Source: Syntrophales bacterium (GTDB lineage Bacteria > Desulfobacterota > Syntrophia > Syntrophales > UBA8958). From it: a stretch of DNA of 45,433 bases. The position numbers and the translations under genes were made by a program. The stretch is taken from positions 1 through 45,433 of the forward strand of contig JALNVY010000002.1 of assembly GCA_023231165.1 (NCBI GenBank), read 5' to 3'. Below, piece after piece: positions 1 through 8,486 of the stretch (within the stretch, counting starts at the first letter, position 1; each line of letters opens with the position of its first letter). Under the pieces are notes generated by a model that searched no databases, was not told the origin of the DNA, and saw only the letters and a program-made list of their open reading frames with translations.

Positions 1-243
1 TGGTAACGGTGACATCTAAAATCAGCTTGACGGATGTAGAACTTTATGACAATAGAAAACACAACATAACATATCAACATCAATAAGAAAATCAGATTTT
101 GTTACGTATAGCTTCCTGAAATGTTGTTTTTTCCAATCAGCCCGTTCCTGCACCATTTCAATCGCAAATCCTTAACATCTAATTGCCATTCAATAATGTT
201 TGAAGTATAAGGAACACAGATTTCTAAATAGGGAGGTATTTCT

Positions 244-1836
244 ATGCAAGCCATGCCTATAAGAATCTTCCTTGTTCTGTTTATCCTTGCATTAGTCTAC
301 CCATCATCATTGTTGGCGACTACGGAACAGCGCACCGCCTTGGTCATCGGCAACGGCGCCTACAGTTCCGGTCCTCTGAAGAACCCGGTTAACGATGCCA
401 CGGATATGGCGGCTTCTCTCCAAAAACTCGGCTTCACTGTTATCCTGAAAAGGAACGCCAATCTTGAGACGATGGAGGAAGTTATGGAGGATTTCGGGAA
501 CCGGCTGAAACGAGGTGGCGTGGGTCTGTTTTATTATGCCGGTCATGGGGTTCAGGTGAATGGCGTCAACTACCTCATCCCCGTAGGGGCGAAAATCAAC
601 AAGGAGACGGATGTCCGGTTCAAGGCCTTTGATGCCGGACGGATCCTCGCCGAGATGGAGAACGCCAACAATGGCCTGAACATCGTTCTGTTGGATGCCT
701 GTCGTGATAACCCCTTCGGCAAGAGCTTTCGCAGCGCCTCCCGAGGGTTGGCCATTGTAAGTTCTGCGCCAGCAGGCACATTTATTTCATATTCCACCGG
801 TCCTGGCCAGGTAGCAAGAGACGGCGAAGGTCGAAACAGCCCTTACACAAAAGCTCTTCTTCAATATGTCCAGGAACCGGGTTTGACTATTGAGGATGTC
901 TTTAAGGGTGTTCGCCAGAAGCTGCGCAAAGAGACCGGGCAGGTACCTTGGGAGTTGTCTTCACTGGAGGGAAAGTTCTTCTTTGTCCCCGGTGAGACCA
1001 GTAAAACAGCAGAAGTGGTAAAAGAGACAGCCGCCACTCCCGCAGTGGAATTAGATCCCCAGAGAAGGGAGATTGAAGCAGAAAGGGAAAGGTTGCAGAA
1101 GCAGAGGGACCTGCTCGAACAGAAGGAGGCATTAGCGAAAGAGAAGGAAGAACTGGCCGAAAGAGAGAGGAAACTTGCGATAGCTGTACAACCCTCAGTA
1201 TCGGCGCATCAAATAAAAGAACTTGATGATAACTTTAGAAAGTTAGAAGAAGCAACGCAGGAATTTAAAATGTTGGAACACAAGTTTGATCCACGGACCC
1301 GCGAGATGATGCGGAAAGAACTGGAGTTACAGCGGGAGCTGCTTGTAGAACAGAGGAAGCGACTCGCCGTTGTGGATACGCGTCCCTTTACCACTATAGC
1401 GAAAGAGATCGGGAGAGATGGTCGTTTCATTGCCTATGACAACGGGACCGTTCTGGATACAAGGACAAGCCTGATGTGGGCGGCGAAGGATAACGGTTCA
1501 AATATCAACTGGCATGATGCCAAGAATTATTGCGAAAATTACCGTGGCGGTGGATATTCGGACTGGCGGATGCCGACGCAGGATGAACTGGCGGGGTTGC
1601 ATGACAAAAGCGTTGGATACACACCCGCATGCGCCGCAAGCGGTAATAATGACAAGGTGCAGTTGACTAATTTAATAACTATGAGTTGTTGGGCAGGGTG
1701 GGCTTCTGAAACGCGCAGGTCCGGGGCAGAATCACACGCTGCCGACTTCTATTTCGTCGATGGCGGCTACCGACGCTGGCTTTACCAGTCCGACGTCAAC
1801 CTCACCCGGGCCCTCCCGGTGCGTTCTGGCAAATAG
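244..1836 (+). CDS. secreted caspase-like (C14) protease with C-terminal DUF1566 domain
   Basis: 530 aa. Residues 1-25 form a Sec signal peptide (basic start, long hydrophobic core), so the protein is exported. Residues 30-250 are a peptidase C14/caspase-like fold, with catalytic His101 in YYAGHG and Cys153 in LLDACRDNPF. Residues 265-380 are a charged coiled coil rich in E, K and R. Residues 395-530 match DUF1566, a C-type-lectin-like fold (DNGTVLDTRTSLMWA, then GYSDWRMPTQDEL). An AGGGAGG-type ribosome site lies 7 nt before the ATG. A stem-loop with a T-rich tail follows the stop. The gene is alone on its strand and divergent from topB's operon. In other bacteria DUF1566/FGE-like C-termini, including caspase fusions, are frequent variable domains of diversity-generating retroelements; no reverse transcriptase or template repeat is seen here. 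The domain calls are firm; substrate and role are unknown. Confidence 0.85.
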   Translation: MQAMPIRIFLVLFILALVYPSSLLATTEQRTALVIGNGAYSSGPLKNPVNDATDMAASLQKLGFTVILKRNANLETMEEVMEDFGNRLKRGGVGLFYYAGHGVQVNGVNYLIPVGAKINKETDVRFKAFDAGRILAEMENANNGLNIVLLDACRDNPFGKSFRSASRGLAIVSSAPAGTFISYSTGPGQVARDGEGRNSPYTKALLQYVQEPGLTIEDVFKGVRQKLRKETGQVPWELSSLEGKFFFVPGETSKTAEVVKETAATPAVELDPQRREIEAERERLQKQRDLLEQKEALAKEKEELAERERKLAIAVQPSVSAHQIKELDDNFRKLEEATQEFKMLEHKFDPRTREMMRKELELQRELLVEQRKRLAVVDTRPFTTIAKEIGRDGRFIAYDNGTVLDTRTSLMWAAKDNGSNINWHDAKNYCENYRGGGYSDWRMPTQDELAGLHDKSVGYTPACAASGNNDKVQLTNLITMSCWAGWASETRRSGAESHAADFYFVDGGYRRWLYQSDVNLTRALPVRSGK

Positions 1837-1877
1837 ATTATTTGGTCATTTGGTTCTTTGATTATTTTCTTTTATCG

Positions 1878-1908
1878 GGTGCAGGGCGGAGCCTTGCGCC
1901 TTTCTTTT
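1878..1908 (+). terminator. intrinsic terminator after the caspase gene
   Basis: A 9-bp stem (1878-1886 with 1892-1900, including two G-T wobbles) closes a CGGAG loop and is followed by TTTCTTTTGTT. It lies 42 nt after the stop codon. Besides termination, a hairpin a short way past a DUF1566 reading frame resembles the cruciform found downstream of variable repeats in diversity-generating retroelements. From 1909 to 2176 I see no gene or clear signal. Confidence 0.65.
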
Positions 1909-2176
1909 GTTAATCAGCAATTTTGTTATCAAGTGGTCATCGTTTAGTTGTAGATGACAGCAGTTTTTGGCATACGCCTGTTTTCCTTGGAAAAGTCTCG
2001 CTGATTACCGAAAGAAAGCCGTATGCAGGGCTCGCGAAAAATCATGTTAGATCATTCCTCCCTTCCGTGACGCTAGCACCATCCATCCAAAGGGTCGACG
2101 GGTTTCGCCTCCTGGATCATGACGCAGTCCGGGTGCCGATAGAACCACTGACCGCCCCCCTTGCATGTTGATATGA

Positions 2177-4366
2177 TCACGTGAACGGGTTGCCCGCAGG
2201 ACCTGCAAGCGAAGGATTTGAGGTCGCGTAGCCCTTCCTCTTGCTTGACTGCCATCTATTGCATTGAGCGCAGACCTTTCCACCGTTCCGGGTGGTTCGG
2301 ACTGGTCCCCGGCAGAATAGACAAATCTTCAGCGGTTTCCCTTCGGCATCTGAATCAAATGATACCTTGCATTCTGGCTTTGCGGAAGCGGCGCACTTCA
2401 CGTAGTAACGACCTGCCCAGTTGCGGAGACACAGGTTCGATCCGCACTTCGGGCAGGTTCCCACTACTGTGCCGAATACACGCCCGGTGGCGCCTTGTGA
2501 GGCCTTTTGTTTGATCTGTCCCACCAGTTCCGTCACGAAGGTCCGGATGCCGCTCATAAACTCATCCCGCTTGGCCTCGCCCCGGCGGATTCGCTCCAGG
2601 CGTGCTTCCCATTCGCCGGTCATCTGGGGGCTTTTCAGGGTCTCGGCCTTGATGGATTGGATCAACTCGATCCCCTTGGCCGTTGGCTGCAGGATGTTGC
2701 GTGTGCGCTCGACGAAATCGCGCTTCAGCAGCGTTTCGATGATGTTCGCCCGGGTGGCGGGTGTGCCCAGGCCGCAGTCCTTCATGGCGCCCTTCAGTTC
2801 TTCATCGTCCAGTTCCTTACCCGCGCTCTGCATAGCGCCCAGCAGGTCCCCTTCGGTCAGGCGCTTGGGGGGTGAGGTCTTGCCTGCCCTGGGAAAGAGA
2901 TCCTTCGTATCGACGGTTTCTTTCTTAACGACGGAAGGCAGCAAACCGGAGTCCTCGTCCTCTTCAGTCTCATCCTCTTCGGGGTTCTTTACCTTCGCCT
3001 TTTCTTTTTTCGGTCGGCCATGGGGTGGGTCAACGGCAGACCATCCCAACTCTTTCAAAACTGTGCCGGTGGTCTTGAAGGTCTCCTTCTCGATCTTCGT
3101 GATGATGGTGGTCTTGCCTTCGACACGGTCGGGGAAGTACGCGGCCAGGAAGCGGCGCGCGATCAGGTTGTACACCTTCAGGTGGTCACCCTGGATATTC
3201 TTTGCGGGGTTCTCCGTAGGTGTCAGCGCAGCGTGATCTTCCACCTCCTTGTCGTTCACGAAGCGCTTGTCAAGTTTCACTGGCCAGCGCTTCCGAAGCT
3301 CCCCGATGAAGGGTTGCAACTCTGCGAGTTGCCCCTGAGCGATGGCCTTGATCCAGCCCGCGGCTTTCTGGACGTCCGCTTCCGTCAGGTATCTGGAATT
3401 TGTGCGCGGGTAGCTGATGAGCTTGGATTCATAAAGCTCCTGCGCCACTTCCAGGGTGTGCTCTGCCGTGAACCCAAAGCGCTTGTTGGCCTCTTTCTGG
3501 AGATTGGTAAGGTCATACAGAAGCTCAGGCTTTTTCTTCTCCGTCCGGGAGGTGACCGAGGCAACGTTGCCGGGTAGGCCGGATAGCTTGTTCGCAATGG
3601 CCTTCGCATCCTCTTCGTGGTCGAACCGATCCTGATCCTTCCCATCCTGTTTGCGAAACCATTTGCCTCTGTAAGTACCACCCTTGGCTTGAAACGTAGC
3701 CCATAAGGTCCAGAAGTCCTTCGGTACGAAGTCCGTGATTTCCAGCTCGCGATTTACGAGGAGGGCCAACGTCGGTGTCTGCACGCGGCCGATAGAGTAA
3801 ACCCCGTCTCCTGCGGCTCGGCGCATGACCAGCGTCTGGGCTCGTGTGCAGTTGATGCCGACCAGCCAATCCGACTCCTGACGGCTACGCGCCGCATCCC
3901 GCAGTCCGCGGTAAGACTCACCCGGCTTCATCCGGGCATAGGCATCCCGGATGGCGTTATCCGTGAGGCTCGATGTCCAGAACCTCTGCACAGGCTTGGT
4001 GCATCCCGATAAGCGATAAACCAGATCAAAAATGAGCTCGCCTTCACGACCGGCGTCCGTCGCGTTCACGACATCCACCACATCGTCACGGGTCATGAGT
4101 TTTGCCACTACCTCGTATTGATCCCTGGTGGCCTCGATGGGGGAGTAAAGGAATGGTTCAGGGAAAAAAGGCACCGTGTCCAGCCGCCATACTTTGAGAT
4201 CGGGATTGTACCCTTCCGGACCCATAGCTTGCACTAGATGGCCAACACACCACGTAACGATGACATCAGCGCCCTGGATGAAGTTGCGCCCCGTCCCCTG
4301 AATGCCCAGGGCCGCCGCGATGGCACGGCCCATGCTGGGTTTTTCACTGATGATGATACGGGTCAT
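2177..4366 (-). CDS. topB: DNA topoisomerase III (type IA)
   Basis: 729 aa, longer than the usual ~650 aa because of an acidic/basic insert near residues 450-490 and extra C-terminal zinc fingers. The N-terminal Toprim domain starts IIISEKPSMGRAIAAAL; the acidic/metal motif NATDAGREGELIF lies near residue 100. The active-site tyrosine is in LISYPRTNSRYL, about residue 318. The C-terminus has two zinc-binding clusters: CPKCGSNLC...KCAASAKPEC around 640-670 and CLFC...CAQC around 683-705. Such enzymes decatenate single-stranded intermediates and are common on large conjugative plasmids and ICEs, where they accompany replication or transfer. The start is the ATG after AAGAAGAAACTAG. It follows the 4653-5219 gene on the same strand at 286 bp and may share its promoter. 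Confidence 0.95.
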   Translation of the reverse strand: MTRIIISEKPSMGRAIAAALGIQGTGRNFIQGADVIVTWCVGHLVQAMGPEGYNPDLKVWRLDTVPFFPEPFLYSPIEATRDQYEVVAKLMTRDDVVDVVNATDAGREGELIFDLVYRLSGCTKPVQRFWTSSLTDNAIRDAYARMKPGESYRGLRDAARSRQESDWLVGINCTRAQTLVMRRAAGDGVYSIGRVQTPTLALLVNRELEITDFVPKDFWTLWATFQAKGGTYRGKWFRKQDGKDQDRFDHEEDAKAIANKLSGLPGNVASVTSRTEKKKPELLYDLTNLQKEANKRFGFTAEHTLEVAQELYESKLISYPRTNSRYLTEADVQKAAGWIKAIAQGQLAELQPFIGELRKRWPVKLDKRFVNDKEVEDHAALTPTENPAKNIQGDHLKVYNLIARRFLAAYFPDRVEGKTTIITKIEKETFKTTGTVLKELGWSAVDPPHGRPKKEKAKVKNPEEDETEEDEDSGLLPSVVKKETVDTKDLFPRAGKTSPPKRLTEGDLLGAMQSAGKELDDEELKGAMKDCGLGTPATRANIIETLLKRDFVERTRNILQPTAKGIELIQSIKAETLKSPQMTGEWEARLERIRRGEAKRDEFMSGIRTFVTELVGQIKQKASQGATGRVFGTVVGTCPKCGSNLCLRNWAGRYYVKCAASAKPECKVSFDSDAEGKPLKICLFCRGPVRTTRNGGKVCAQCNRWQSSKRKGYATSNPSLAGPAGNPFT

Positions 4367-4652
4367 CTAGTTTCTTCTTTGATTTTGATAAGATCGACCG
4401 GGTTTCTTACGAAATGGCGATACGTGAGCCTCATTAATGGCTCGCTAAATGTCGAAAGGGAAATCCTTGCAGAGTAGGGCAGGGTGCTTGGTGTCGCCAA
4501 GATGATCATTTTATTCTTCACTCATTCAAGGATAGCAGGATCGCCAAGAAATATCAATATGGAAGTCTAAACCACTATTTCATGGTATCCTCCACTTGAA
4601 GAAAGTCGGCAAATGCGATCAGATCGTAGAGTTGAACAGGTGGACAGACAGA

Positions 4653-5219
4653 TCAAGATGACGTCCTATCAGACAGTAGCATGTTGTATCGTTCGCTCTG
4701 ACGGGTCGTCCGCTTGTACCTGGGTTTTTGCGTTGTTGCCTGGTTTTTTCGTTTCTGCGACGTACCAGTTTTTGCTATTCGCTGCATCAACCTGTGTTTT
4801 ATCCGTTGCATGTCTCGTACGTAAAGTCCGACCATCCTTTCGTCTTGCTTCGTGATCAGTGCATACTCGTATGCCATTTGTCTCGGCGCAATCTCCATAT
4901 CCGTGTTAATTAGCCTGCTCTCTGCCCACTTCTCCATCTTCGGACCCGCATATAGAACCTTCGCCAGATTTCTTAACAGATCAATAGCCATATCCTTTTT
5001 GCGGAGAGTGTTTGCCACCGTATTCAACCAGTACACAGTCAACTCAGATTGCGCGCTGACATCCATGCCAGCAATATGCGCCATCAAAGATTTCAATAAC
5101 CGATGCCGATCAAGATCCGTCAGGAACATGTGGCGGTTTTCTCCTTTAGGGACACATAGCCAGTCGATAGTTTGTTCTATCCGTGCCAGGAATTTTCTCT
5201 TGTATTCGTCGTTTTGCAT
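4653..5219 (-). CDS. hypothetical protein, helical, basic C-terminus
   Basis: 188 aa, family not recognised. The protein looks mainly alpha-helical, with no signal peptide or membrane segment. The last ~45 residues are strongly basic (KRKNQATTQKPRYKRTTRQ), which would suit nucleic-acid binding. A GAGGAAATAAAA ribosome site precedes the ATG, supporting the start. It lies between topB and the promoter box at 5681-5693 and is probably the first well-supported gene of that leftward unit. The gap to topB (4367-4652) contains no convincing gene or terminator, so topB may be co-transcribed. A plasmid or ICE maintenance role is suggested only by position. Confidence 0.7.
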   Translation of the reverse strand: MQNDEYKRKFLARIEQTIDWLCVPKGENRHMFLTDLDRHRLLKSLMAHIAGMDVSAQSELTVYWLNTVANTLRKKDMAIDLLRNLAKVLYAGPKMEKWAESRLINTDMEIAPRQMAYEYALITKQDERMVGLYVRDMQRIKHRLMQRIAKTGTSQKRKNQATTQKPRYKRTTRQSERYNMLLSDRTSS

Positions 5220-5273
5220 TTTTATTTCCTCAATGATCTCCTTGATTCTTTGTTTAGAGTATCTTTTTCCGGT

Positions 5274-5408
5274 TCACGTTCTTGTTAAACATTGGCCAGA
5301 TGAGACATCCCCTGCTTGCCCAACATAGACCCGTTTGGACTTCCGGGGGAATCCGAGTCTCGCTCGGGGGAAAACCGTCATTAGCGCTCCCTTTTTTGGC
5401 TTATACAT
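5274..5408 (-). CDS. possible 44-aa basic ORF
   Basis: A short frame on the leftward strand, preceded by a GAGAGGAAG purine stretch about 8 nt before the ATG. The product would be basic, starting MYKPKKGALMTV. No family is recognised. It overlaps a small hairpin-forming GC-rich stretch (CCGAG-CGAGA-CTCGG), so this may instead be a structured 5' leader for the 4653-5219 gene. Weakly supported. Confidence 0.25.
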   Translation of the reverse strand: MYKPKKGALMTVFPRARLGFPRKSKRVYVGQAGDVSSGQCLTRT

Positions 5409-5520
5409 AAGTATATTCTTCCTCTCTAATCAGCATATTACTAATGTAAGCGCAAAAAATCCTTCCCGCCATTGCCGGTCAATATTCAATATTTAACAGA
5501 CAAACAGGAAAGGATAGGAA

Positions 5521-5679
5521 GTGGACTATTCAATTGATGCTCTGGGATACAAAAGATATGTCATGCCCTTGGACAATCAAGAGCATGTCGGAGCAAGGTG
5601 TGGGATCACCTCAAGAAACCCATATTTCGTTGTGGATGTGCTTTCGCGGACCCACGGTCTACTTAAAAATACTATTTGA
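5521..5679 (+). CDS. possible 52-aa ORF, GTG start
   Basis: GTG preceded by AGGAAAGGATAGGAA, a good ribosome-site-like stretch. The product would begin MDYSIDALGYKRYVMPLD. It runs opposite to the presumed leftward leader of the 4653-5219 gene and ends two bases before the operator-like box at 5681. It has no recognised family and could be a remnant or chance frame. Confidence 0.25.
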   Translation: MDYSIDALGYKRYVMPLDNQEHVGARCGITSRNPYFVVDVLSRTHGLLKNTI

Positions 5680-5693
5680 TTGAATACTACTTC
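5661..5693 (-). promoter_or_regulatory. operator/promoter box A (leftward)
   Basis: On the minus strand GAAGTAGTATTCA (5693-5681) is followed, 13 nt after GAAGTA, by TAGTATTTTT. The same two blocks with the same spacing occur at 11493 and 29291. GAAGTA can serve as a -35-like element and TATTTT as a -10, 16 bp apart. It would drive the 4653-5219 gene and perhaps topB. The box is close to the palindrome GAAGTA-N-TACTTC that is seen perfectly at 14825-14837. Confidence 0.5.
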
Positions 5694-5782
5694 CGGGCAG
5701 GGGAACGGGAAGACAGAGGTGGTCGGGGTTGTTTGGACAGGAGACAGGTTTTTATAAGTGGGAAATTGCCCTTGGTTCATGA

Positions 5783-6613
5783 TCATGCCGCAGCCTGTCT
5801 CTGCGATTGTGTCCCGAAGTAAACCATAGCAGGTGTCTTCCTGTCAAAGTTATTATGCCATCTCTTTTCGTTGTAGAATTTGAAGTAGCTGGCAAGTCCG
5901 CTTTTCACCTCCGTCATTGAAGAATATGCCTTCAGATAAATGTCCTCGTACTTAACGCTTTTCCATAACCGTTCGATAAAAACGTTGTCCATCCATCGGC
6001 CCTTCCCATCCATACTGATGGCAATATCGTTTGATCGAAGGGTATTCGTAAATGCTTCTGCTGTGAACTGACTGCCTTGATCCGTGTTGAATATATCCGG
6101 ACAACCATATTTTGCGATAGCTTCTTCCAGGGCATCGGTACAGAATGCACCGTCCAGAGTATTGGAAAGCCGCCAGGAAAGAACCATCCGGCTCGCCCAG
6201 TCCATGATCGCTACGAGGTAGCAAAACCCTCTTGCCATGGGAATGTAGGTGATGTCGGCCGCCCACACATGATTCTCCCTGCTGATCTCGAAACCCTTGA
6301 GAAGATAAGGGTACTTCAAATGTCCAGGATGTGCCAACGACAGCCTCGGCTTTACGTAGAGCGCTTCAATGCCCATCCGGCGCATCAAACGACGTACTCG
6401 GTCACGTCCGATATCATAACCCTTGGCCCACAGCTCATCGCGGATCTTCCGGCTGCCATAGAACGGATAGGCAAGATGAATCTCATCAATCTGACGCATC
6501 AACTCCATATCCATTGCACTGATGGGAACTGGAGTATAGTAAAAACCGGATCGGGAAAGGTTCAGAATCGCACATTGCCGTTTCACTGGAAGTTCGTCTG
6601 TCCTGTCGATCAT
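5783..6613 (-). CDS. IS3-family transposase OrfB (DDE integrase domain)
   Basis: 276 aa. An N-terminal HTH_21-like segment (CAILNLSRSGFYY, then YPFYGSRKIRDELW) precedes an rve integrase core. The DDE triad is visible: Asp in VWAADITYIPM, Asp in FNTDQGSQFT and Glu in MDNVFIERLWKSVKYEDIY. The ATG overlaps orfA's stop as ATGA, in a different frame. In IS3 elements OrfB is normally made as an OrfAB fusion by -1 frameshifting; the overlap has an AAAGAG slippery-like run. No stop or frameshift breaks the frame, so the element may be active. Confidence 0.92.
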   Translation of the reverse strand: MIDRTDELPVKRQCAILNLSRSGFYYTPVPISAMDMELMRQIDEIHLAYPFYGSRKIRDELWAKGYDIGRDRVRRLMRRMGIEALYVKPRLSLAHPGHLKYPYLLKGFEISRENHVWAADITYIPMARGFCYLVAIMDWASRMVLSWRLSNTLDGAFCTDALEEAIAKYGCPDIFNTDQGSQFTAEAFTNTLRSNDIAISMDGKGRWMDNVFIERLWKSVKYEDIYLKAYSSMTEVKSGLASYFKFYNEKRWHNNFDRKTPAMVYFGTQSQRQAAA

Positions 6614-6912
6614 CTCTTTGCGCTCGCATCGCCGATGCGACCGAGCGCGCTTGATAAAAAATCATTTTCCATCGAAAGTTGTCCAATTTTGGCATGAAGA
6701 TCTTTCACGACCGGCCCTTGATCTGGTTTCCGCTCCTTGCAGTATATTTCCTCTGCATGCGCCAAAAGCTGCTTCTTCCACTCTGTAATCTGATTCGGAT
6801 GAACTTGGTAACGCTCGGCAAGCTCAACGATCGTCTGATCCCCCTTCTGAGCCTCCAAGGCCACCTTGGCCTTGAACGCCGGTGCATGATTCCGTCTTGG
6901 TCTTTTGCTCAT
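6610..6912 (-). CDS. IS3-family transposase OrfA (HTH_Tnp_1)
   Basis: 100 aa. It begins MSKRPRRNHAPAFKAKVALEA, the typical IS3 OrfA helix-turn-helix start, followed by HPNQITEWKKQLL and a leucine-zipper-like C-terminus. AGGAGGATCAGCAA before the ATG fixes this start, 14 codons inside the longest frame. It binds the terminal repeats and partners with OrfB. Confidence 0.9.
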   Translation of the reverse strand: MSKRPRRNHAPAFKAKVALEAQKGDQTIVELAERYQVHPNQITEWKKQLLAHAEEIYCKERKPDQGPVVKDLHAKIGQLSMENDFLSSALGRIGDASAKR

Positions 6913-6990
6913 TTGCTGATCCTCCTGGGATTCATTATAGAGCAATCCTCCCACTTATGCACCTGTCCAGTTTTGCCAGACCCGCTCTGA

Positions 6991-7003
6991 CGATAATTAC
7001 TTC
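6991..7003 (-). promoter_or_regulatory. imperfect operator box D2
   Basis: Minus-strand GAAGTAATTATCG keeps the GAAGTA half of the shared box but has a degraded second half. It lies 20 bp right of the IS, in the region that formed the divergent control region before insertion. No -10 is obvious. Confidence 0.25.
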
Positions 7004-7029
7004 TTTTCAGGCCGGAAGCAAAGAGTTCA

Positions 7030-7079
7030 ATGTGTGCGAAAGAGATTCAAGGAGACGCGATGTGCATGAAAGAGGCTCA
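7030..7079 (+). repeat. candidate partition centromere repeats (parC-like)
   Basis: Two 20-bp direct repeats, 7030-7049 and 7060-7079, match at 15 of 20 positions (core GAAAGAG, ending TCA) and are spaced 30 bp start to start. A partial third copy (GCAAAGAGTTCA) lies just upstream. Centromeres of ParM/ParR systems are short direct repeats upstream of parM, so position and form fit, but two or three degenerate copies is weak evidence. Confidence 0.35.
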
Positions 7080-7137
7080 TTTTCGGTGCTTATGATGCAC
7101 TTTTGATCACTATCCCTGCCTATTTAGCACCACCCGG

Positions 7138-7167
7138 GAAGTAGTATCGTATCGAAGGATATATAAT
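7138..7167 (+). promoter_or_regulatory. operator box D and parM promoter
   Basis: Plus-strand GAAGTAGTATCGT (7138-7150), in the same CCCGG context as box A, is followed by a consensus -10, TATAAT (7162-7167), about 30 bp before the parM ATG. AGGAGG at 7185-7190 is the ribosome site. The shared box suggests co-regulation of partition with the ssb, primase and antiterminator operons. Confidence 0.55.
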
Positions 7168-7196
7168 CCCAAAATCACGTTCACAGGAGGATTTGC

Positions 7197-8144
7197 ATGG
7201 ACAATGTAATTGGAATCGACATCGGTTACGGACAAACGAAAACTTTTACCTCAGCAGGTGCTAAGGGATTCCCGACGACTGTTACTTCAATGGTGCCAGA
7301 GGAAACCTTCGGGAAGATCAGACCCATCGAAATCAACGGCGAGAAATTCCTTGTAGGGGACGATGCCATATCGAAGTGGGTAATCGACACCCGGACAACA
7401 GGTTTCTTAGGGTCAAATGCCTGGCTTGCTCCGCTCGGCCTCTCACTCATTCTCAACGGTTTGGATCCTGTTGATGTCAAAGAGGGACATATCGTTCTTG
7501 GTATCCCGCCGGGAGAGTATACAAAAGATGAGGCCCGGAAGATCATCAATCTGGTTAGATCATCAACGATTTCTCAAAATGGGCAAATCTATGATTTACG
7601 TGGTGCGGATGTATCTGTCATACCGCAGGGTGCTGGAATATATTTCGCCTACCTTTCCGGCGGTCTGGACGGCACGGCAAGGGATAAAAACATAGCTGTT
7701 GTCGATATAGGACACTACACAATCGATATGGTGTTTTTCGCAAAGGGAAAATACATCGAGGATGCAACGAACAGCATTCCGATGGGGGTGTCGCTACTGC
7801 TGGATGATATATGTGCAGTTTTTAAAAGGCAGCATAAGTGGTCCATCAACCACCAAACAGCGGGAAAACTGCTCGCCAACGGAGAGATCACCATCCTCCA
7901 AGATGTATACCGGTTGGAGCAGATGCCAACGATTCTTCAAGCATATACAGACAAGGTAGCGTCCCTTATCGACAGGTTCTTCGAGGGCCTGCCGGAAAAA
8001 CCAGACATCGGCATTGCAGGCGGCGGCGGGGTGCTGGCCCTGAAAGGCAATATCAAGCTCCGACACAAGTTTTATATCATACCAGATCCTGTTGCCGCCA
8101 ATGCCAGAGGTTACTACCATTACGGCTTGCAGAGGAAAGCATAA
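7197..8144 (+). CDS. parM: actin-like plasmid segregation ATPase (ParM/StbA type)
   Basis: 315 aa, close to the 320 aa of R1 ParM. Actin-fold nucleotide motifs are present: phosphate-1 IGIDIGYGQTKT (residues 5-16), phosphate-2 VVDIGHYTIDMV (near 168) and adenosine motif GIAGGGGVL (near 272). Such proteins form dynamic filaments that push plasmid copies apart. AGGAGG lies 6 nt before the ATG. The stop overlaps the start of the small downstream gene (TAATG), the usual ParM-ParR arrangement. Divergence from plasmid ParM is evident, so an ICE-encoded StbA-like maintenance role is also possible. Confidence 0.85.
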   Translation: MDNVIGIDIGYGQTKTFTSAGAKGFPTTVTSMVPEETFGKIRPIEINGEKFLVGDDAISKWVIDTRTTGFLGSNAWLAPLGLSLILNGLDPVDVKEGHIVLGIPPGEYTKDEARKIINLVRSSTISQNGQIYDLRGADVSVIPQGAGIYFAYLSGGLDGTARDKNIAVVDIGHYTIDMVFFAKGKYIEDATNSIPMGVSLLLDDICAVFKRQHKWSINHQTAGKLLANGEITILQDVYRLEQMPTILQAYTDKVASLIDRFFEGLPEKPDIGIAGGGGVLALKGNIKLRHKFYIIPDPVAANARGYYHYGLQRKA

Positions 8145-8431
8145 TGAAACGATATACCTTCAGGATCGACGAGAAAGAAGACCGCGACATTACCGATCTC
8201 CTGGACAGTATCCCAAAGCCGCTCAGGGGAATGTATATAAAGTTCGCCTTGCGGCTGGGTATTAACCGGGAAAAAGACAAGGATATATTGGCTCTACCGA
8301 ATCTCTGTGAACCCTATTTCCGATTTGAGCTGGTCAAGGAGGGGCTAAGACATTTGATCAAGGCGCAGGGTCAACCCCAAACCCTGGCCACTCCTGTAAA
8401 TGAACTACAGGCATTTGGGACAGAGGATTGA
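8144..8431 (+). CDS. putative ParR-like centromere-binding protein
   Basis: 95 aa, starting MKRYTFRIDEKEDRDITDLLDSIP. A short N-terminal strand followed by helices resembles the ribbon-helix-helix ParR/StbB adaptors encoded directly after parM. Its ATG overlaps the parM stop, implying translational coupling. I infer the function from size, position and N-terminal layout; the sequence itself is not a clear match. The perfect terminator at 8494 closes the operon. Confidence 0.6.
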   Translation: MKRYTFRIDEKEDRDITDLLDSIPKPLRGMYIKFALRLGINREKDKDILALPNLCEPYFRFELVKEGLRHLIKAQGQPQTLATPVNELQAFGTED

Positions 8432-8486
8432 CGGAAGGCGGTGGCGAATTAACCTGACAGCGGTTGATTACTATCAATCCAGACGA

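Larger units (their letters stand above)
5734..6969 (-). mobile_element. IS3-family insertion sequence, complete, 3-bp target duplication
   Basis: 1236 bp. Both ends begin TGGACAGG and continue to a shared ATAAGTGGGA block (left end 5734 onward; right end read inward from 6969), with a few bases of length difference between. GTT occurs immediately outside each end (5731-5733 and 6970-6972), consistent with a 3-bp target duplication. It contains overlapping orfA and orfB with all DDE residues. Insertion separated box A from the ParM promoter region; without the IS these would lie within about 230 bp as a divergent control region. Confidence 0.8.

Noticed and set aside
1690..1836. A template repeat for the DUF1566 C-terminus within the window
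   Set aside because: I looked for a near copy with adenine differences and found none, and there is no retroelement RT other than the intron-type start at the far right end.
1923..2171. 82-aa plus-strand frame after the caspase gene
   Set aside because: No ribosome site, no recognisable domain, overlaps the topB end; the start lies just past the terminator.
2421..3236. Long open frame (271 aa) on the plus strand opposite topB
   Set aside because: It lies entirely antisense to a clear topoisomerase III, has Ser/Arg-rich low-complexity composition and no ribosome site.
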